Shown here: piece after piece, positions 19,801 to 28,232 of the stretch | How the letters are laid out: each line of letters starts with the position of its first letter | Numbering within the stretch: position 1 is the stretch's first letter | Assembly: GCF_001613225.1 (NCBI RefSeq) | Contig: NZ_BDBY01000266.1 | Span: 1-55,792, forward strand | Direction of reading: 5' to 3' | Source: Nocardia pseudovaccinii NBRC 100343 | Lineage (GTDB): Bacteria > Actinomycetota > Actinomycetes > Mycobacteriales > Mycobacteriaceae | Length of the DNA stretch: 55,792 nucleotides | Program-made: the position numbers and the translations under genes | The notes under the pieces: generated by a model | Database searches by the model: none | The model's input: the letters and a program-made list of their open reading frames with translations, nothing else | Told to the model about the DNA's origin: nothing

Positions 19801-20159
19801 TCAGCAAGCTGTTCATCGACTCCGCCGCGCTGACCGTTCCACTGGGCACCGTCATCATCCGCAAGGGCTACGGTCTCGGCGCGCAGGCCATGGCCGCGGG
19901 CTCCTTCCGTGCCCCGCGCTTCGTAATCGCCTGGCCCACCGGCGAAATCGGCGGTATGGGCCTGGAAGGCGCGGTCCGGCTCGGCTTCGCCAAGGAAGTC
20001 GCGGCCATCGAAGACCCCGACAAACGCCAGGAGGCCTTCGACAACCTCGTCCAGCTCGCCTACGCCAACGGCAAGGCCCTGACCGCCGCCACCGTCCTGG
20101 AACTCGACGACGTCATCGACCCGGCCGACACCCGCCGTTGGATCCGCACCCTGCGCTGA
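16897..20159 (+). CDS. Single-chain acyl-CoA carboxylase (BC-BCCP-CT fusion) with one-base frameshift near 17100
   Basis: Biotin-dependent carboxylase that would carboxylate acyl-CoA using ATP and bicarbonate. The order is biotin carboxylase (MHVVVANRGEVAVRVIRTA; HPGYGFLSES; GGGGRGMR), biotin carrier with EAMKMQ (biotinyl Lys near residue 537, base 18504) and carboxyltransferase (about 570-1087), as in single-chain long-chain acyl-CoA carboxylases. The frame is broken: residues up to AAAK (17100) lie in one frame and AGADALVHPGYG (from 17103) in another. One G added to the G-run 17100-17103 restores a continuous 1087-residue protein. It is either a sequence error or an inactivated or phase-variable gene. 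The downstream ORF alone (GTG 17121) lacks the N-terminus of the biotin carboxylase. Confidence 0.85.
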
Positions 20160-20180
20160 ACCGCGCGGCCGGTGCGCCGT

Positions 20181-21347
20181 CTAGGCGATGGCGTTGGTTA
20201 CCGCGTCGACCAGATTGCGGGCACGCAGGTCCGGAGCGCCTTCGATGATGTAGTTGGTGACGTAGGCGAAGGCGATGCCGGTGTCCGGATCGGCGAAGGC
20301 GAGGGAGCCGCCACGGCCCGGATGCCCGAAGGACTCGGGGCCGCCCAGTGCGAAACCTTCGGTGGGGAGCATGTATCCGGAGGCGTAGCGGTCGGGCAAC
20401 ATCATGACGCGGTCGATCCCAGCGGCTTGTTCGCGGGTTGCGGCGGTGAGAGTTTCAGGGGTCAGCAGGCGGGCGCCGTCGACCTCGCCGATGGTTGCCG
20501 CGTAGAGCCGGACGAGTCCGCGCGCGGTGCCGATGCCGTTGCTCGACGGAATCTCGGCGGCATGCACCGCGGGATCGTTGAAATCGATATCGGCCGGATC
20601 GGTGACCTCGAAGGCGCGGTTGACCAGTGCCTCCGGATCACGCATCGCGAGGACCATCGGCCGGAATTCCTCCGGGACGAATTCGTCCGGAACCGTCGCC
20701 AGATCGATCTTGGGCGCGAACACGAGTTGGCTGACGCGATGCCGTTCGGACTCGGGCAAACCGATGAAGAAGTCGACACCGAACGGTCCGGCGATATCCT
20801 CGGCCAGAATCCGCCCGACGGTGCGTCCGGTCGCGCGCTGGATGACCTCACCGACAAGCCAGGCAAAGGTCCGCCCGTGGTATCCGTGCGCGGTGCCGGG
20901 CGGCCAGTTCGGGGTCTGCGCGGCGAGTGCCTCCACCATCGGCCCCCAGGCCAGTGCATCCGCCAGGGGTACCGGCTTATCGAGCGCAGCCAGCCCCGCC
21001 TGATGGGTCAGCAACCAGCGCACCGGGATATCGCTCTTGCCCGCCGCGGCGAATTCCGGCCAGTACTGTGCGACCGGCGCGTCCAGGTCGAGCTCGCCAC
21101 GCTGGGCGAGCAGATGCGCGACGGTCGCGGTGACACCCTTGGTCGCCGAGTAGACCAGCTGCAGAGTGCCGCGCTCCCACGGCCGTTCACCCTCCGGATC
21201 GGCGAGCCCACCCCACAAATCCACCACCGGCCGCCCATCCCGATACACCGCGACCGCCGCTCCGACATCTCCCTGCTCGGCGAAATTCGCCGCGAATACC
21301 TCTCGCACCGCCTCGAACCCGGATGCGACAACTCCATCGATCACCAT
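20181..21347 (-). CDS. Beta-lactamase-fold serine hydrolase/esterase (388 aa)
   Basis: Class C beta-lactamase/DD-peptidase superfamily member, probably an EstB/LipL-type esterase. The nucleophile motif SxxK is SATK in LVYSATKG, and the second motif is YHG of HGYHGRTFAWL rather than the penicillin-binding YxN, as in esterases of this family. No signal peptide is seen, suggesting a cytoplasmic enzyme. ATG 21347 has GGGA upstream; the 54-residue extension to 21509 is basic and without domain character. It is convergent with the carboxylase gene. Confidence 0.88.
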   Translation of the reverse strand: MVIDGVVASGFEAVREVFAANFAEQGDVGAAVAVYRDGRPVVDLWGGLADPEGERPWERGTLQLVYSATKGVTATVAHLLAQRGELDLDAPVAQYWPEFAAAGKSDIPVRWLLTHQAGLAALDKPVPLADALAWGPMVEALAAQTPNWPPGTAHGYHGRTFAWLVGEVIQRATGRTVGRILAEDIAGPFGVDFFIGLPESERHRVSQLVFAPKIDLATVPDEFVPEEFRPMVLAMRDPEALVNRAFEVTDPADIDFNDPAVHAAEIPSSNGIGTARGLVRLYAATIGEVDGARLLTPETLTAATREQAAGIDRVMMLPDRYASGYMLPTEGFALGGPESFGHPGRGGSLAFADPDTGIAFAYVTNYIIEGAPDLRARNLVDAVTNAIA

Positions 21348-21523
21348 GTGTCCCAGCATGTCACGCATGGCGCCGTCTACGGCGACGGTGGACGTACCCC
21401 GGCAGCTCAGGTGACTTTCGCGGCGTGCAGAACGCCAACGGCGGGCGGTCATCGATGCATGGCGTCCAGACACTGTGGACCGCTGTTGCCGGGCGAAGTC
21501 AGCCTCCACCGCAGCAGGGTCTC

Positions 21524-21547
21524 ATCAGCATCAGCATCAGCATCAGC
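21524..21547 (+). repeat. Hexanucleotide tandem repeat, four copies of ATCAGC
   Basis: Four perfect direct copies of ATCAGC lie in the 340-base gap 21348-21687, upstream of the DGPF gene and behind the start of the hydrolase gene. No gene is supported in this gap. The tract is a candidate for slippage-driven length variation. Confidence 0.8.
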
Positions 21548-21687
21548 CCAGCATCGCTCGATCGGCCGCGCACACCCAACTGCTGCGGTCGGAAGTTTTT
21601 TCGGCGGACATGTCCGAGAATGGTCAGCGGCTGCGACGTATCTGACGAGCGGCGCCACCAGGACGCCGCCGGAGCGGAGGAGTTGTC

Positions 21688-22101
21688 GTGAAATACATGA
21701 TTCTGAGCTACGGCTCGCAACAGGACTATGACGGCATGGTCGGCAAGGACACCGGCAAACCCGCGTGGAGTGCCGAGGATTTCGCGGCCATGGCCGAGTT
21801 CATGGGCAACCTCAACAAGAAGTTGGCGGAATCCGGGGAACTGGTCGAGACGCGCGGTCTGGTCGAACCGGTACACACCCGCCGCATCACCACAAAGAAC
21901 GGTGCACCGTTCGTGACCGACGGTCCCTACGCCGAAACGCAGGAGGTGCTCGCCGGATACTGGATCGTCGAATGCGAGAGCTTCGACCGCGCCACCGAAA
22001 TCGCGGCCGAACTCAGCAAATGCCCGGCCCCGCCGCATATCGCCGATACGGCCTACGCCGATGTCCGGCCCATCGCGGAGTCCGCCCCCGAATTCGGCTG
22101 A
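21688..22101 (+). CDS. YCII/DGPF-domain protein (137 aa)
   Basis: Dimeric alpha-beta barrel protein of the YCII-related DGPF family. It starts MKYMILSYGSQ (GTG start with GGAGGAG upstream) and has the motif TDGPYAETQEVLAGYWIVE, where the family's DGPF appears as DGPY. Function is unknown across the family. It sits ten bases before an ECF42-type sigma factor, the characteristic partner of DGPF proteins, so the two form one operon. It may act as a sensor or target of that sigma factor. Confidence 0.9.
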   Translation: MKYMILSYGSQQDYDGMVGKDTGKPAWSAEDFAAMAEFMGNLNKKLAESGELVETRGLVEPVHTRRITTKNGAPFVTDGPYAETQEVLAGYWIVECESFDRATEIAAELSKCPAPPHIADTAYADVRPIAESAPEFG

Positions 22102-22111
22102 GCCCCTTCCG

Positions 22112-23356
22112 ATGTCGGATACCGAGGTCGAGGACCTGCTGCGCACCTGCGCGCCGCAGGTCCTCGCCGCGCTGGTTCGGCGCTACGGTCATTTCGACAC
22201 CGCCGAGGACGCGGTGCAGGAGGCACTGCTCGCCGCGGCGACCCACTGGCCCGAAACCGGAATTCCGGACAACCCGCGCGCCTGGCTGATCACCGTCGCC
22301 TCGCGCCGTCTGACCGACCTGCTCCGCAACGAACAGGCCCGCCGCAGGCGCGAGGACACCGTGGCCCGCTGGGCACTGCCCGAGGACTGGCTCACCCCGC
22401 CTGCCGACCGCGACCCCACCGACTCCGACGACACCCTCGTCCTGCTGTTCCTGTGCTGTCACCCGTCGCTCTCGCCCACCGCGCAGGTGGCGCTGACGCT
22501 GCGCGCGGTCGGCGGCCTGACCACCACCGAAATAGCCCGCGCCTTCCTGGTGTCCGAGGCGACCATGACCAAACGCATCGGCCGCGCCAAGCAGACGATC
22601 AAGGACAGCGGTACCGGCTTCGCCCCACCCGCCCTCGCCCACCGCGACGCGCGCCTGACCGCCGTGCTGCACGTGCTGTATCTGATCTTCACCGAGGGCT
22701 ATGCCAGCACCTCCGGACCGAGCCTGCACCGCGTCGAACTGTCCGCCGAGGCCATCCGCCTGACCCGTCTGCTGCACCGCCTGCTGCCCGACGACGCCGA
22801 AGTCACCGGCCTGCTCGCGCTGATGCTGCTCACCGATGCCCGCCGACCCGCCCGCACCGGACCCACCGGCGAACTCATTCCGATGGAAGACCAGAACCGC
22901 GCACTCTGGCACACCGAAGCCATCACCGAAGGCATCGCGCTGATCACCGAGGCGCTCCCCAACGGCGTACCCGGTCCGTATCAGCTGCAGGCCGCCATCG
23001 CGGCGCTGCACGATGAGGCGCCGACCTACCAGGCCACCGATTGGCCGCAGATCATGCTGCTCTATGAACGGCTGCTGGCCCTGGTCGACAATCCGATCAT
23101 CGCCCTCAACCACGCCGTGGCCGTAGCCATGGCTCGCGGACCACTGGCCGGGTTGAAGCTCGTCGACGATCTGGCCGACGACGGCAAGCTGGCGGGGGAT
23201 CACCGCCTGGCAGCGGTCCGCGCCCATCTGCTGGAATCGACGGGGGACCGGGCCGGTGCCCGCGAGGCATTTCTGCTTGCCGCGCAACAGACGATGAGCC
23301 TCCCGCAACAGCGCTACCTGCACACCCGCGCCGCCCGCCTCAGCACCGATGAGTAG
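22112..23356 (+). CDS. ECF42-type RNA polymerase sigma factor with C-terminal helical extension (414 aa)
   Basis: Sigma-70 family factor. Region 2 (residues about 10-75, HFDTAEDAVQEALLAAATHW) binds the -10 element, and region 4 (about 110-165, LRAVGGLTTTEIARAFLVSEATMTKRI) binds the -35. A C-terminal extension of about 230 residues with TPR-like helices (SGPSLHRVELSAEAIRLTRLL) is diagnostic of ECF42. Group members lack a conventional anti-sigma factor and occur beside DGPF proteins, as here. The ATG at 22112 is the first with family-like sequence. Confidence 0.92.
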   Translation: MSDTEVEDLLRTCAPQVLAALVRRYGHFDTAEDAVQEALLAAATHWPETGIPDNPRAWLITVASRRLTDLLRNEQARRRREDTVARWALPEDWLTPPADRDPTDSDDTLVLLFLCCHPSLSPTAQVALTLRAVGGLTTTEIARAFLVSEATMTKRIGRAKQTIKDSGTGFAPPALAHRDARLTAVLHVLYLIFTEGYASTSGPSLHRVELSAEAIRLTRLLHRLLPDDAEVTGLLALMLLTDARRPARTGPTGELIPMEDQNRALWHTEAITEGIALITEALPNGVPGPYQLQAAIAALHDEAPTYQATDWPQIMLLYERLLALVDNPIIALNHAVAVAMARGPLAGLKLVDDLADDGKLAGDHRLAAVRAHLLESTGDRAGAREAFLLAAQQTMSLPQQRYLHTRAARLSTDE

Positions 23357-23366
23357 AAAGGAAGCG

Positions 23367-23732
23367 ATGCTGATCGTCGTCGATGCCGCCAACGTCGTCG
23401 GCTCACGTCCCGATGGCTGGTGGCGCGATCGTGCGGGTGCGGCTCGGCGACTGCTCATGCGGTTGAGCACGCTGGACCTCCCACAACCCGCCGAAGTGGT
23501 CGTCGTACTGGAGGGTGCGGCGAAGGCCGCGGGATCGGAGGAATTCGCAGGCGTGCGCGTGGTGCTGGCGGACGGTTCGGGAGACGACGCGATCGTCGAC
23601 GTCGTAGCCGCGGCCACCGCGGAGGACAGGATCACTGTCATAACGGCCGATCGAAGACTCCGCGAGCGAATCGAGGCCCTCGGCGCCGAATCGGCGGGCC
23701 CGAGCTGGCTGCTGGACCGCATCGACTCCTGA
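23367..23732 (+). CDS. NYN/YacP-like PIN-fold putative ribonuclease (121 aa)
   Basis: The protein begins MLIVVDAANVVGSRPDGWW, with the Asp-containing VDAxNV strand of NYN-domain nucleases. Further acidic residues appear in DGSGDDAIVD and ITADRRLRER, in positions expected for the metal site. ATG 23367 follows AAAGGAAG; an ATG at 23349 overlaps the sigma gene stop. It is adjacent to and probably cotranscribed with the sigma factor. RNA cleavage is the family inference; no target is known. Confidence 0.8.
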   Translation: MLIVVDAANVVGSRPDGWWRDRAGAARRLLMRLSTLDLPQPAEVVVVLEGAAKAAGSEEFAGVRVVLADGSGDDAIVDVVAAATAEDRITVITADRRLRERIEALGAESAGPSWLLDRIDS

Positions 23733-23787
23733 CCTGTCGGATCCGACTGGTAGACAAGGAGAACCGTCGCCGAACCGGAGGTCAACC

Positions 23788-24432
23788 GTGCCCAACGAAC
23801 TCGAGGATCTGCCCTACGCGCGCTATCTCACGCCGCTGGCGAGCGATCTCGAACCCGAGGGCGACTACGACTGTGTGCACATCACCGGCGACGACCTCGA
23901 TGACATCGAGGCAGGCAATTCCAGGTTCTCCGAAACCGTCTTCACCTCGCTCGCGATCAACCGCGGCAGCCTGCGGTTCTCCCGCTTCACCGATGTCTGG
24001 CAGCGCAACGTGCGCTGGGTCGGCACCGACCTGTCCGATACCTCCTGGCAGGACGTCGAATTGATCGCCGGTGCACTGTCGGGCGTCGATGCGGGCGGTG
24101 CCAACTTGCGTCGAGTGCGCTTCGAGGGCTGCAAATTCGACTCCGTGAACTTCCGCAAGACCAAACTGCGCGAGGTGCAATTCGTCGACTGCGTGCTGCG
24201 CCACACCGACTTCGGTGATGCCGAGCTGACCAAGGTCAGCTTCCCCGGCACCACCGTGGAAGGCCTGCTGATCAACCGTGCCCGACTGCAACAGGTCGAC
24301 CTGCGCGGTGCGGCGCACCTCGATGTCGCCGAGGGCCTCGATGCCTTGCGCGGGGCGACCATCACCCCGCTGCAACTGATCGATCTGGCACCCGAATTCG
24401 CCAAGACGATCGGCATTACCGTCCGTGACTAG
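23788..24432 (+). CDS. Pentapeptide-repeat protein (214 aa)
   Basis: The central part is a run of A(N/D)LxX-type five-residue repeats (GGANLRRVRFEGCKFDSVNF, then TDFGDAELTKVSF), predicted to form a right-handed quadrilateral beta helix. Such proteins can mimic DNA and protect gyrase (Qnr/MfpA) or serve as scaffolds. Similarity to a resistance protein cannot be judged by eye. The GTG start has GGAGG upstream. It ends in a shared CTAG with the convergent MprF-like gene. Confidence 0.88.
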   Translation: MPNELEDLPYARYLTPLASDLEPEGDYDCVHITGDDLDDIEAGNSRFSETVFTSLAINRGSLRFSRFTDVWQRNVRWVGTDLSDTSWQDVELIAGALSGVDAGGANLRRVRFEGCKFDSVNFRKTKLREVQFVDCVLRHTDFGDAELTKVSFPGTTVEGLLINRARLQQVDLRGAAHLDVAEGLDALRGATITPLQLIDLAPEFAKTIGITVRD

Positions 24433-25808
24433 TACTGCTTGCGGTGCGGCACGAACTCCAAGGTGAGCAGGGCCGCGGCGGCCAGCAGCACCTCGCGCCA
24501 GCGGATCAGCACGAAGCGCTGATCCGACATCGCCTGAAATTTGCGCAGGAATCGGTACAGCGATTCCAGCCGGATCAACGGATCGCCCAGGTGCACGAGC
24601 GCATAGATCAGCTTCCCGGTCCGCGACCGCTCCTTCTCGGCGAACAGTTCGGGGAAAGGGGCGAATGCCAGCGAGATCCGTTCGATCCCCTGGGTACGGG
24701 CGTGGTCGACGAGATCGATGACCATCCGCTCGTCCAGCCCGTTCGGGGCATCCTTGCGCCGCCATGGCACATCCAGGCTCAGCTCGCGGCCCCGCCCGGA
24801 GACGCCGTAGCGCTGGAAGCCCGCCACGCGCCCGTGCTCATCGCGGGCCAGCACCAGCAGCATGCCGGGATTCCGACCGTCCAACAGATGGTCGAGGATC
24901 ATCGAGAAGCCGCGATTCTGCCGACCGGTACGCCACTCGTCGACAATATCCAGTAGTTCGGCCCGCAATGGTTCGGTCAGGTCGGTTTCATGGATGACCT
25001 CGGTGGTCACCCCGAAATTCCGGGTGCGGCTCACGCCCTGGCGCAGATTGCGGAAGGAACGCCCGACCATGGCGAATGTCCCTACATCGATGATCACATC
25101 GCGGCCGACCGGAATCGCGCGCAACCCCCGATGCTCGATCGCCCGATGTCGCCACATCTCGGCCAGGTCCGGACTGGCACCGAGCACCGCGACCCGCCAG
25201 CCGTGATTCGCCGCGAACTCGGAGAAGTCCGTGAGCAGGGCCGGGAAGTCGGCGCGATCGCCGATCGGATCACCGGCGACCACCGCGATCCCGAAGCGGG
25301 CCCGATAGCCGATCGCCGCGGTCGAATTCGCGTTGAAGTAGTAGGACTTCGACGAATGCAGCGCGAAGGCGGCGAGTGGATCGCGGTGGGATCGGCCGAC
25401 GAGTTCGGCGACCCGGTACAACTGCTCGGGCTGTGGCCTACTCGACTGCGGCAGCATCAGGATGAATCCGGTCGCGGCCAGGAAGACGAAGCCGAAGCCC
25501 GGATGCGAGGCGCGATAGGCGGCATTGGCCGCCGCGAGCACGAAAACCGCGATGGTGAAATGCGGCAGGGTGATTGGGCGGCGCAGATGCAATCCGCGCA
25601 CCACGAAGAGTCCGGCGATAGATACGGCGATGAACCAGCCGTGGTCCTGTCCGGGGGCGGCGCGTCCGGCCTCGTAGACCAGCGCGACACTCACGAGCAA
25701 CAGGGCGATGGAGATCACCGGGCGGACGGCCGGTGTGGTGGTGATCGAGGCATCGCGATACCCGGCGAGCGTGGAATTCCGTGCCGTCGTTTCGCGTCCC
25801 TCAGCCAC
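24429..25808 (-). CDS. MprF-like (DUF2156) aminoacyl-phosphatidylglycerol synthase (459 aa)
   Basis: Membrane protein with about four N-terminal helices (residues 27-125). A C-terminal double-GNAT domain follows, with the DUF2156 hallmarks SSKSYYFN, AVVAGDPIG, and NLRQGVSRTRNFG near the substrate site. The family transfers an amino acid, usually lysine, from tRNA to phosphatidylglycerol, lowering membrane negative charge. The flippase-type membrane region is short compared with full MprF and no LysS domain is fused. The GTG start at 25808 is overlapped by the stop of a 16-codon leader ORF. Confidence 0.85.
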   Translation of the reverse strand: MAEGRETTARNSTLAGYRDASITTTPAVRPVISIALLLVSVALVYEAGRAAPGQDHGWFIAVSIAGLFVVRGLHLRRPITLPHFTIAVFVLAAANAAYRASHPGFGFVFLAATGFILMLPQSSRPQPEQLYRVAELVGRSHRDPLAAFALHSSKSYYFNANSTAAIGYRARFGIAVVAGDPIGDRADFPALLTDFSEFAANHGWRVAVLGASPDLAEMWRHRAIEHRGLRAIPVGRDVIIDVGTFAMVGRSFRNLRQGVSRTRNFGVTTEVIHETDLTEPLRAELLDIVDEWRTGRQNRGFSMILDHLLDGRNPGMLLVLARDEHGRVAGFQRYGVSGRGRELSLDVPWRRKDAPNGLDERMVIDLVDHARTQGIERISLAFAPFPELFAEKERSRTGKLIYALVHLGDPLIRLESLYRFLRKFQAMSDQRFVLIRWREVLLAAAALLTLEFVPHRKQY

Positions 25809-25851
25809 GTCTGCCCCCCACTAGGCCGGTGGGTCCGAACAGGTTCCCCAT
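25801..25851 (-). CDS. Leader ORF of 16 codons overlapping the MprF-like start
   Basis: ATG at 25851 follows GGGAGG by five bases and encodes MGNLFGPTGLVGGRRG, ending in TGA at 25803-25801. The MprF-like GTG (25808-25806) lies inside its last codons in another frame. The arrangement would allow translational coupling or attenuation. The peptide matches no known family, and the gap 25852-26300 upstream shows no other gene. Confidence 0.4.
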   Translation of the reverse strand: MGNLFGPTGLVGGRRG

Positions 25852-26300
25852 GAGGTCCTCCCGATAATCCTGTACACGCAACAATATTGGGAACATGGGA
25901 TGAGTGCTCGAACATTCCTGGCGCACCAAGATCATTGGAGTCCGCGAGTGTTCGCCCGGCAACCATGCCATGCTGAGGCTGGTGCGTCGGTATCGATCGG
26001 ACCGGGGCGAGCGCGCCGCTGGCCACTCCAATCGAGTATGGCACCACAGCGCACCCGGACAAGGGCCTTTTCGTGGCCATATTCCCGACCATCGGCCCTG
26101 GTATCGATGCCTTGACATCAGCCTCACCGCTTGTATATCGCCGCAGTTCCGGTCTGTGTCAACGGCGGCGACGCTTCCACGAATCCGGTATGAGCACATT
26201 TTGTGGTCGACAGCTATCGTTCAGCGAGCCGTGTATCAATCGCATCTCGGTATCTGTCGACCGGCGGCCGAATATTGCGGCCGAGGCGGGTATCGGATCT

Positions 26301-26328
26301 ATAGACAATAGTGTTCGTAATTGTCTAT
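26301..26328. promoter_or_regulatory. Inverted repeat operator before SDR gene
   Basis: Perfect 9-base arms ATAGACAAT and ATTGTCTAT are separated by ten bases. The repeat ends ten bases before the SDR ATG at 26339, a position where a bound repressor would block transcription initiation or elongation. The arms are much more AT-rich than the surroundings. The gap 25852-26338 upstream holds no supported gene. Confidence 0.6.
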
Positions 26329-26338
26329 CGTTTGGTTC

Positions 26339-27199
26339 ATGACGAAGTTCCACGGCAAGAGCTGCCTGATCACCGGAGCGGCGAGTGGATTGGGCCGCGC
26401 TATGGCGCTAGCGGTTGTCGCCAAGGGCGCATCGGTCATCCTGACCGATATCGATGATGCCGGACTGCGGAATACCGCCGATGAGGTGCGCGCTCAGGGC
26501 GGCGTCGTGCACCTGGCCGCGCCCGCCGACGTCAGCGATTACGACGCCGTCGTGGCGCTGGCCGCGAAGGCGCACGCCGAAGTGGACAGTGTCGATATCG
26601 TGATGAATGTGGCAGGCATTGCCACCTGGGGAACCGTCGATCGGCTCACGCACACGCAGTGGCGGCGCACCATCGATATCGATCTGATGGGCCCGATCCA
26701 TGTGATCGAGGAGTTCGTGCCGCCCATGATCGAGGCCGGGCGAGGTGGACATCTGGTCAATGTGGCCTCGGCGGCGGGCCTCTTCGGGCTCCCCTGGCAT
26801 GCGCCCTACAGTGCGGGAAAGTTCGGATTGCGCGGCGTTTCGGAGGTGCTGCGCTTCGATCTGCGGCAGCACCGAATCGGTGTCAGCCTGGTCTGCCCCG
26901 GTGCGATGGCGACACCGATGGTGGACAGCGTCGATATCGCGGGCATCGATCGGCAGGGCGCGGCGGTGCAGCAGGCGGTTTCGCTGTTCATGCGGCATGC
27001 GGTTACACCGGAGCAGGCGGCCCGATCGATCGTGCGCGGGGTCGAGCGCAATAAATACCTGGTCTTCACCTCCCCGGATATCCGGGTCGGCTATCTCGCG
27101 CAGCGCTACTTCCCGCCGTCCTACAACCTCGCGATGCGCGGGCTGAACTGGGCGATGAGCCGCTATCTCGACAAGACACCCGCGCCGACCGAGGTGTAA
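26339..27199 (+). CDS. Short-chain dehydrogenase/reductase (286 aa)
   Basis: Classical SDR with TGAASGLG (residues 12-19), NVAG near 88, catalytic Ser in VASAAG and YSAGK near 156-160. A C-terminal extension of about 40 residues (RVGYLAQRYFPPSYNLAMRG) may contact membranes or lipids, as in mycobacterial SDRs handling long-chain substrates. No ribosome site precedes ATG 26339. The AT-rich inverted repeat just upstream suggests dedicated repression. The substrate is unknown. Confidence 0.9.
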   Translation: MTKFHGKSCLITGAASGLGRAMALAVVAKGASVILTDIDDAGLRNTADEVRAQGGVVHLAAPADVSDYDAVVALAAKAHAEVDSVDIVMNVAGIATWGTVDRLTHTQWRRTIDIDLMGPIHVIEEFVPPMIEAGRGGHLVNVASAAGLFGLPWHAPYSAGKFGLRGVSEVLRFDLRQHRIGVSLVCPGAMATPMVDSVDIAGIDRQGAAVQQAVSLFMRHAVTPEQAARSIVRGVERNKYLVFTSPDIRVGYLAQRYFPPSYNLAMRGLNWAMSRYLDKTPAPTEV

Positions 27200-27252
27200 C
27201 CAACCACGTCTCAGCCGAACCGCTGCCCGCCGCGGGGAATAGTTGGACCCAT

Positions 27253-27309
27253 GATCACCATGCGCTGGTGTTGGCGGTCTCGGTCGAACGCCACCGGCGC
27301 ATGGTGATC
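27253..27309. terminator. Bidirectional hairpin between convergent SDR and NmrA-like genes
   Basis: Perfect 13-base arms GATCACCATGCGC and GCGCATGGTGATC flank a 31-base loop that can add several more pairs on its 5' side. It lies between two convergent stop codons (27199 and 27337). There is no T-run, so it would be an actinobacterial-type hairpin terminator or mRNA 3' stabiliser serving both strands. Confidence 0.6.
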
Positions 27310-27336
27310 CCTTGACCAAATGTGTTGTGGGCAGCG

Positions 27337-28155
27337 CTATTTGAAGGCTGCGGCGTTGCGTGCGGCCCACGCGGCGAAGGTGTGGGGTGGGCGGCCGAGG
27401 AGTCGCTCGACATCGGGGCTTACTTGTTGCTCGGCGGCCGATGGGGAGCCGAGGGCGCCGAGAGTCGCCTCCACAACCGGCTCGGGCAGATACGCCAGCA
27501 TTTGGTTCCGGGCATCGGTGCGGCTCTGCTCGATGAACCGTACCGGCTCGCCGATGGCGTCCCCGATTGCCGCGGCCTGCTGTCGGGGGGAGATCGGAGC
27601 CGGGCCGGTCAGGGTGTAGATGTGGCCGCCGTGGCCCGGCTCGCGCAGCGTGACGGCGGCGACCTCGGCGATGTCTGCAGGGGCGATGGCCGGGACCGCG
27701 ACGTCGCCGAACGGCGCTTCGACCACTCGCCGGGTGCGCACCGAATCGGCCCATTGCAGCGAGTTGGAGTTGAAGTTGCCCGGGCGCAACATCGTCCAGT
27801 CGAGACCCGACTGCTCGACGATATCTTCCAGTCTCGATGAATGACGTTGTGTGCCGACACCTTGCGATGACAGCAACACGATCCGCTGGATCCCGGCCGC
27901 TCGCACCACGTGCACGACGTCACCGAGATTGCCGTTCGCCATGAAGTCGGGGGAGGTCAAGAGGAACATCGCCTCGGCTCCCACGAGAGCGGGTTCCAGG
28001 GTCGCGGGCTCGGCCAGATCGGCCCGGTGCGCCCGGACTCGCGCAGGCACTTCGGTCACGCCCCTGGAGACTGCCGTCACTTCCTCGCCTGCCTCGACGA
28101 GGGCCTGCACGAGCGGTCGCCCGACATTCCCGGTCGCTCCCGTCACCACGATCAT
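27337..28155 (-). CDS. NmrA-like NAD(P)-binding protein (272 aa)
   Basis: Atypical SDR with N-terminal Rossmann motif VTGATGNVGRPL at residues 4-15 and no YxxxK catalytic pair, as in NmrA/QOR2-type quinone reductases and redox sensors. ATG 28155 has AGGAGA upstream; the longer frame to 28260 enters the HxlR promoter. It is divergent from an HxlR regulator, a very common pairing in which the regulator senses electrophiles or quinones and controls the reductase. Whether it reduces or only senses NADPH is not decided. Confidence 0.88.
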   Translation of the reverse strand: MIVVTGATGNVGRPLVQALVEAGEEVTAVSRGVTEVPARVRAHRADLAEPATLEPALVGAEAMFLLTSPDFMANGNLGDVVHVVRAAGIQRIVLLSSQGVGTQRHSSRLEDIVEQSGLDWTMLRPGNFNSNSLQWADSVRTRRVVEAPFGDVAVPAIAPADIAEVAAVTLREPGHGGHIYTLTGPAPISPRQQAAAIGDAIGEPVRFIEQSRTDARNQMLAYLPEPVVEATLGALGSPSAAEQQVSPDVERLLGRPPHTFAAWAARNAAAFK

Positions 28156-28215
28156 TTCCGTTCTCCTGTCGCCGATTTCGCTGCGGACCCGGTCACGGTA
28201 CTGTCGTGGAGGTAG

Positions 28216-28225
28216 TAGGTACCTA
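28216..28225. promoter_or_regulatory. Palindrome TAGGTACCTA in the HxlR/NmrA promoter
   Basis: A perfect 10-bp palindrome lies eight bases before the HxlR GTG, with a partial GTAG repeat just upstream. HxlR regulators bind GTA-rich palindromes in divergent promoters, so this is a reasonable operator candidate. Confidence 0.45.
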
Positions 28226-28232
28226 GAGGAAA

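Noticed and set aside
20172..21731. 519-aa plus-strand ORF
   Set aside because: Antisense to the serine hydrolase; low-complexity composition typical of GC-rich shadow frames.
22013..23785. 590-aa minus-strand ORF
   Set aside because: Antisense to the ECF42 sigma factor gene; no domain signatures.
25904..26311. Plus-strand ORF in the 25.8-26.3 kb gap
   Set aside because: No ribosome site, no recognisable motif and overlapping weak frames on both strands; treated as non-coding.
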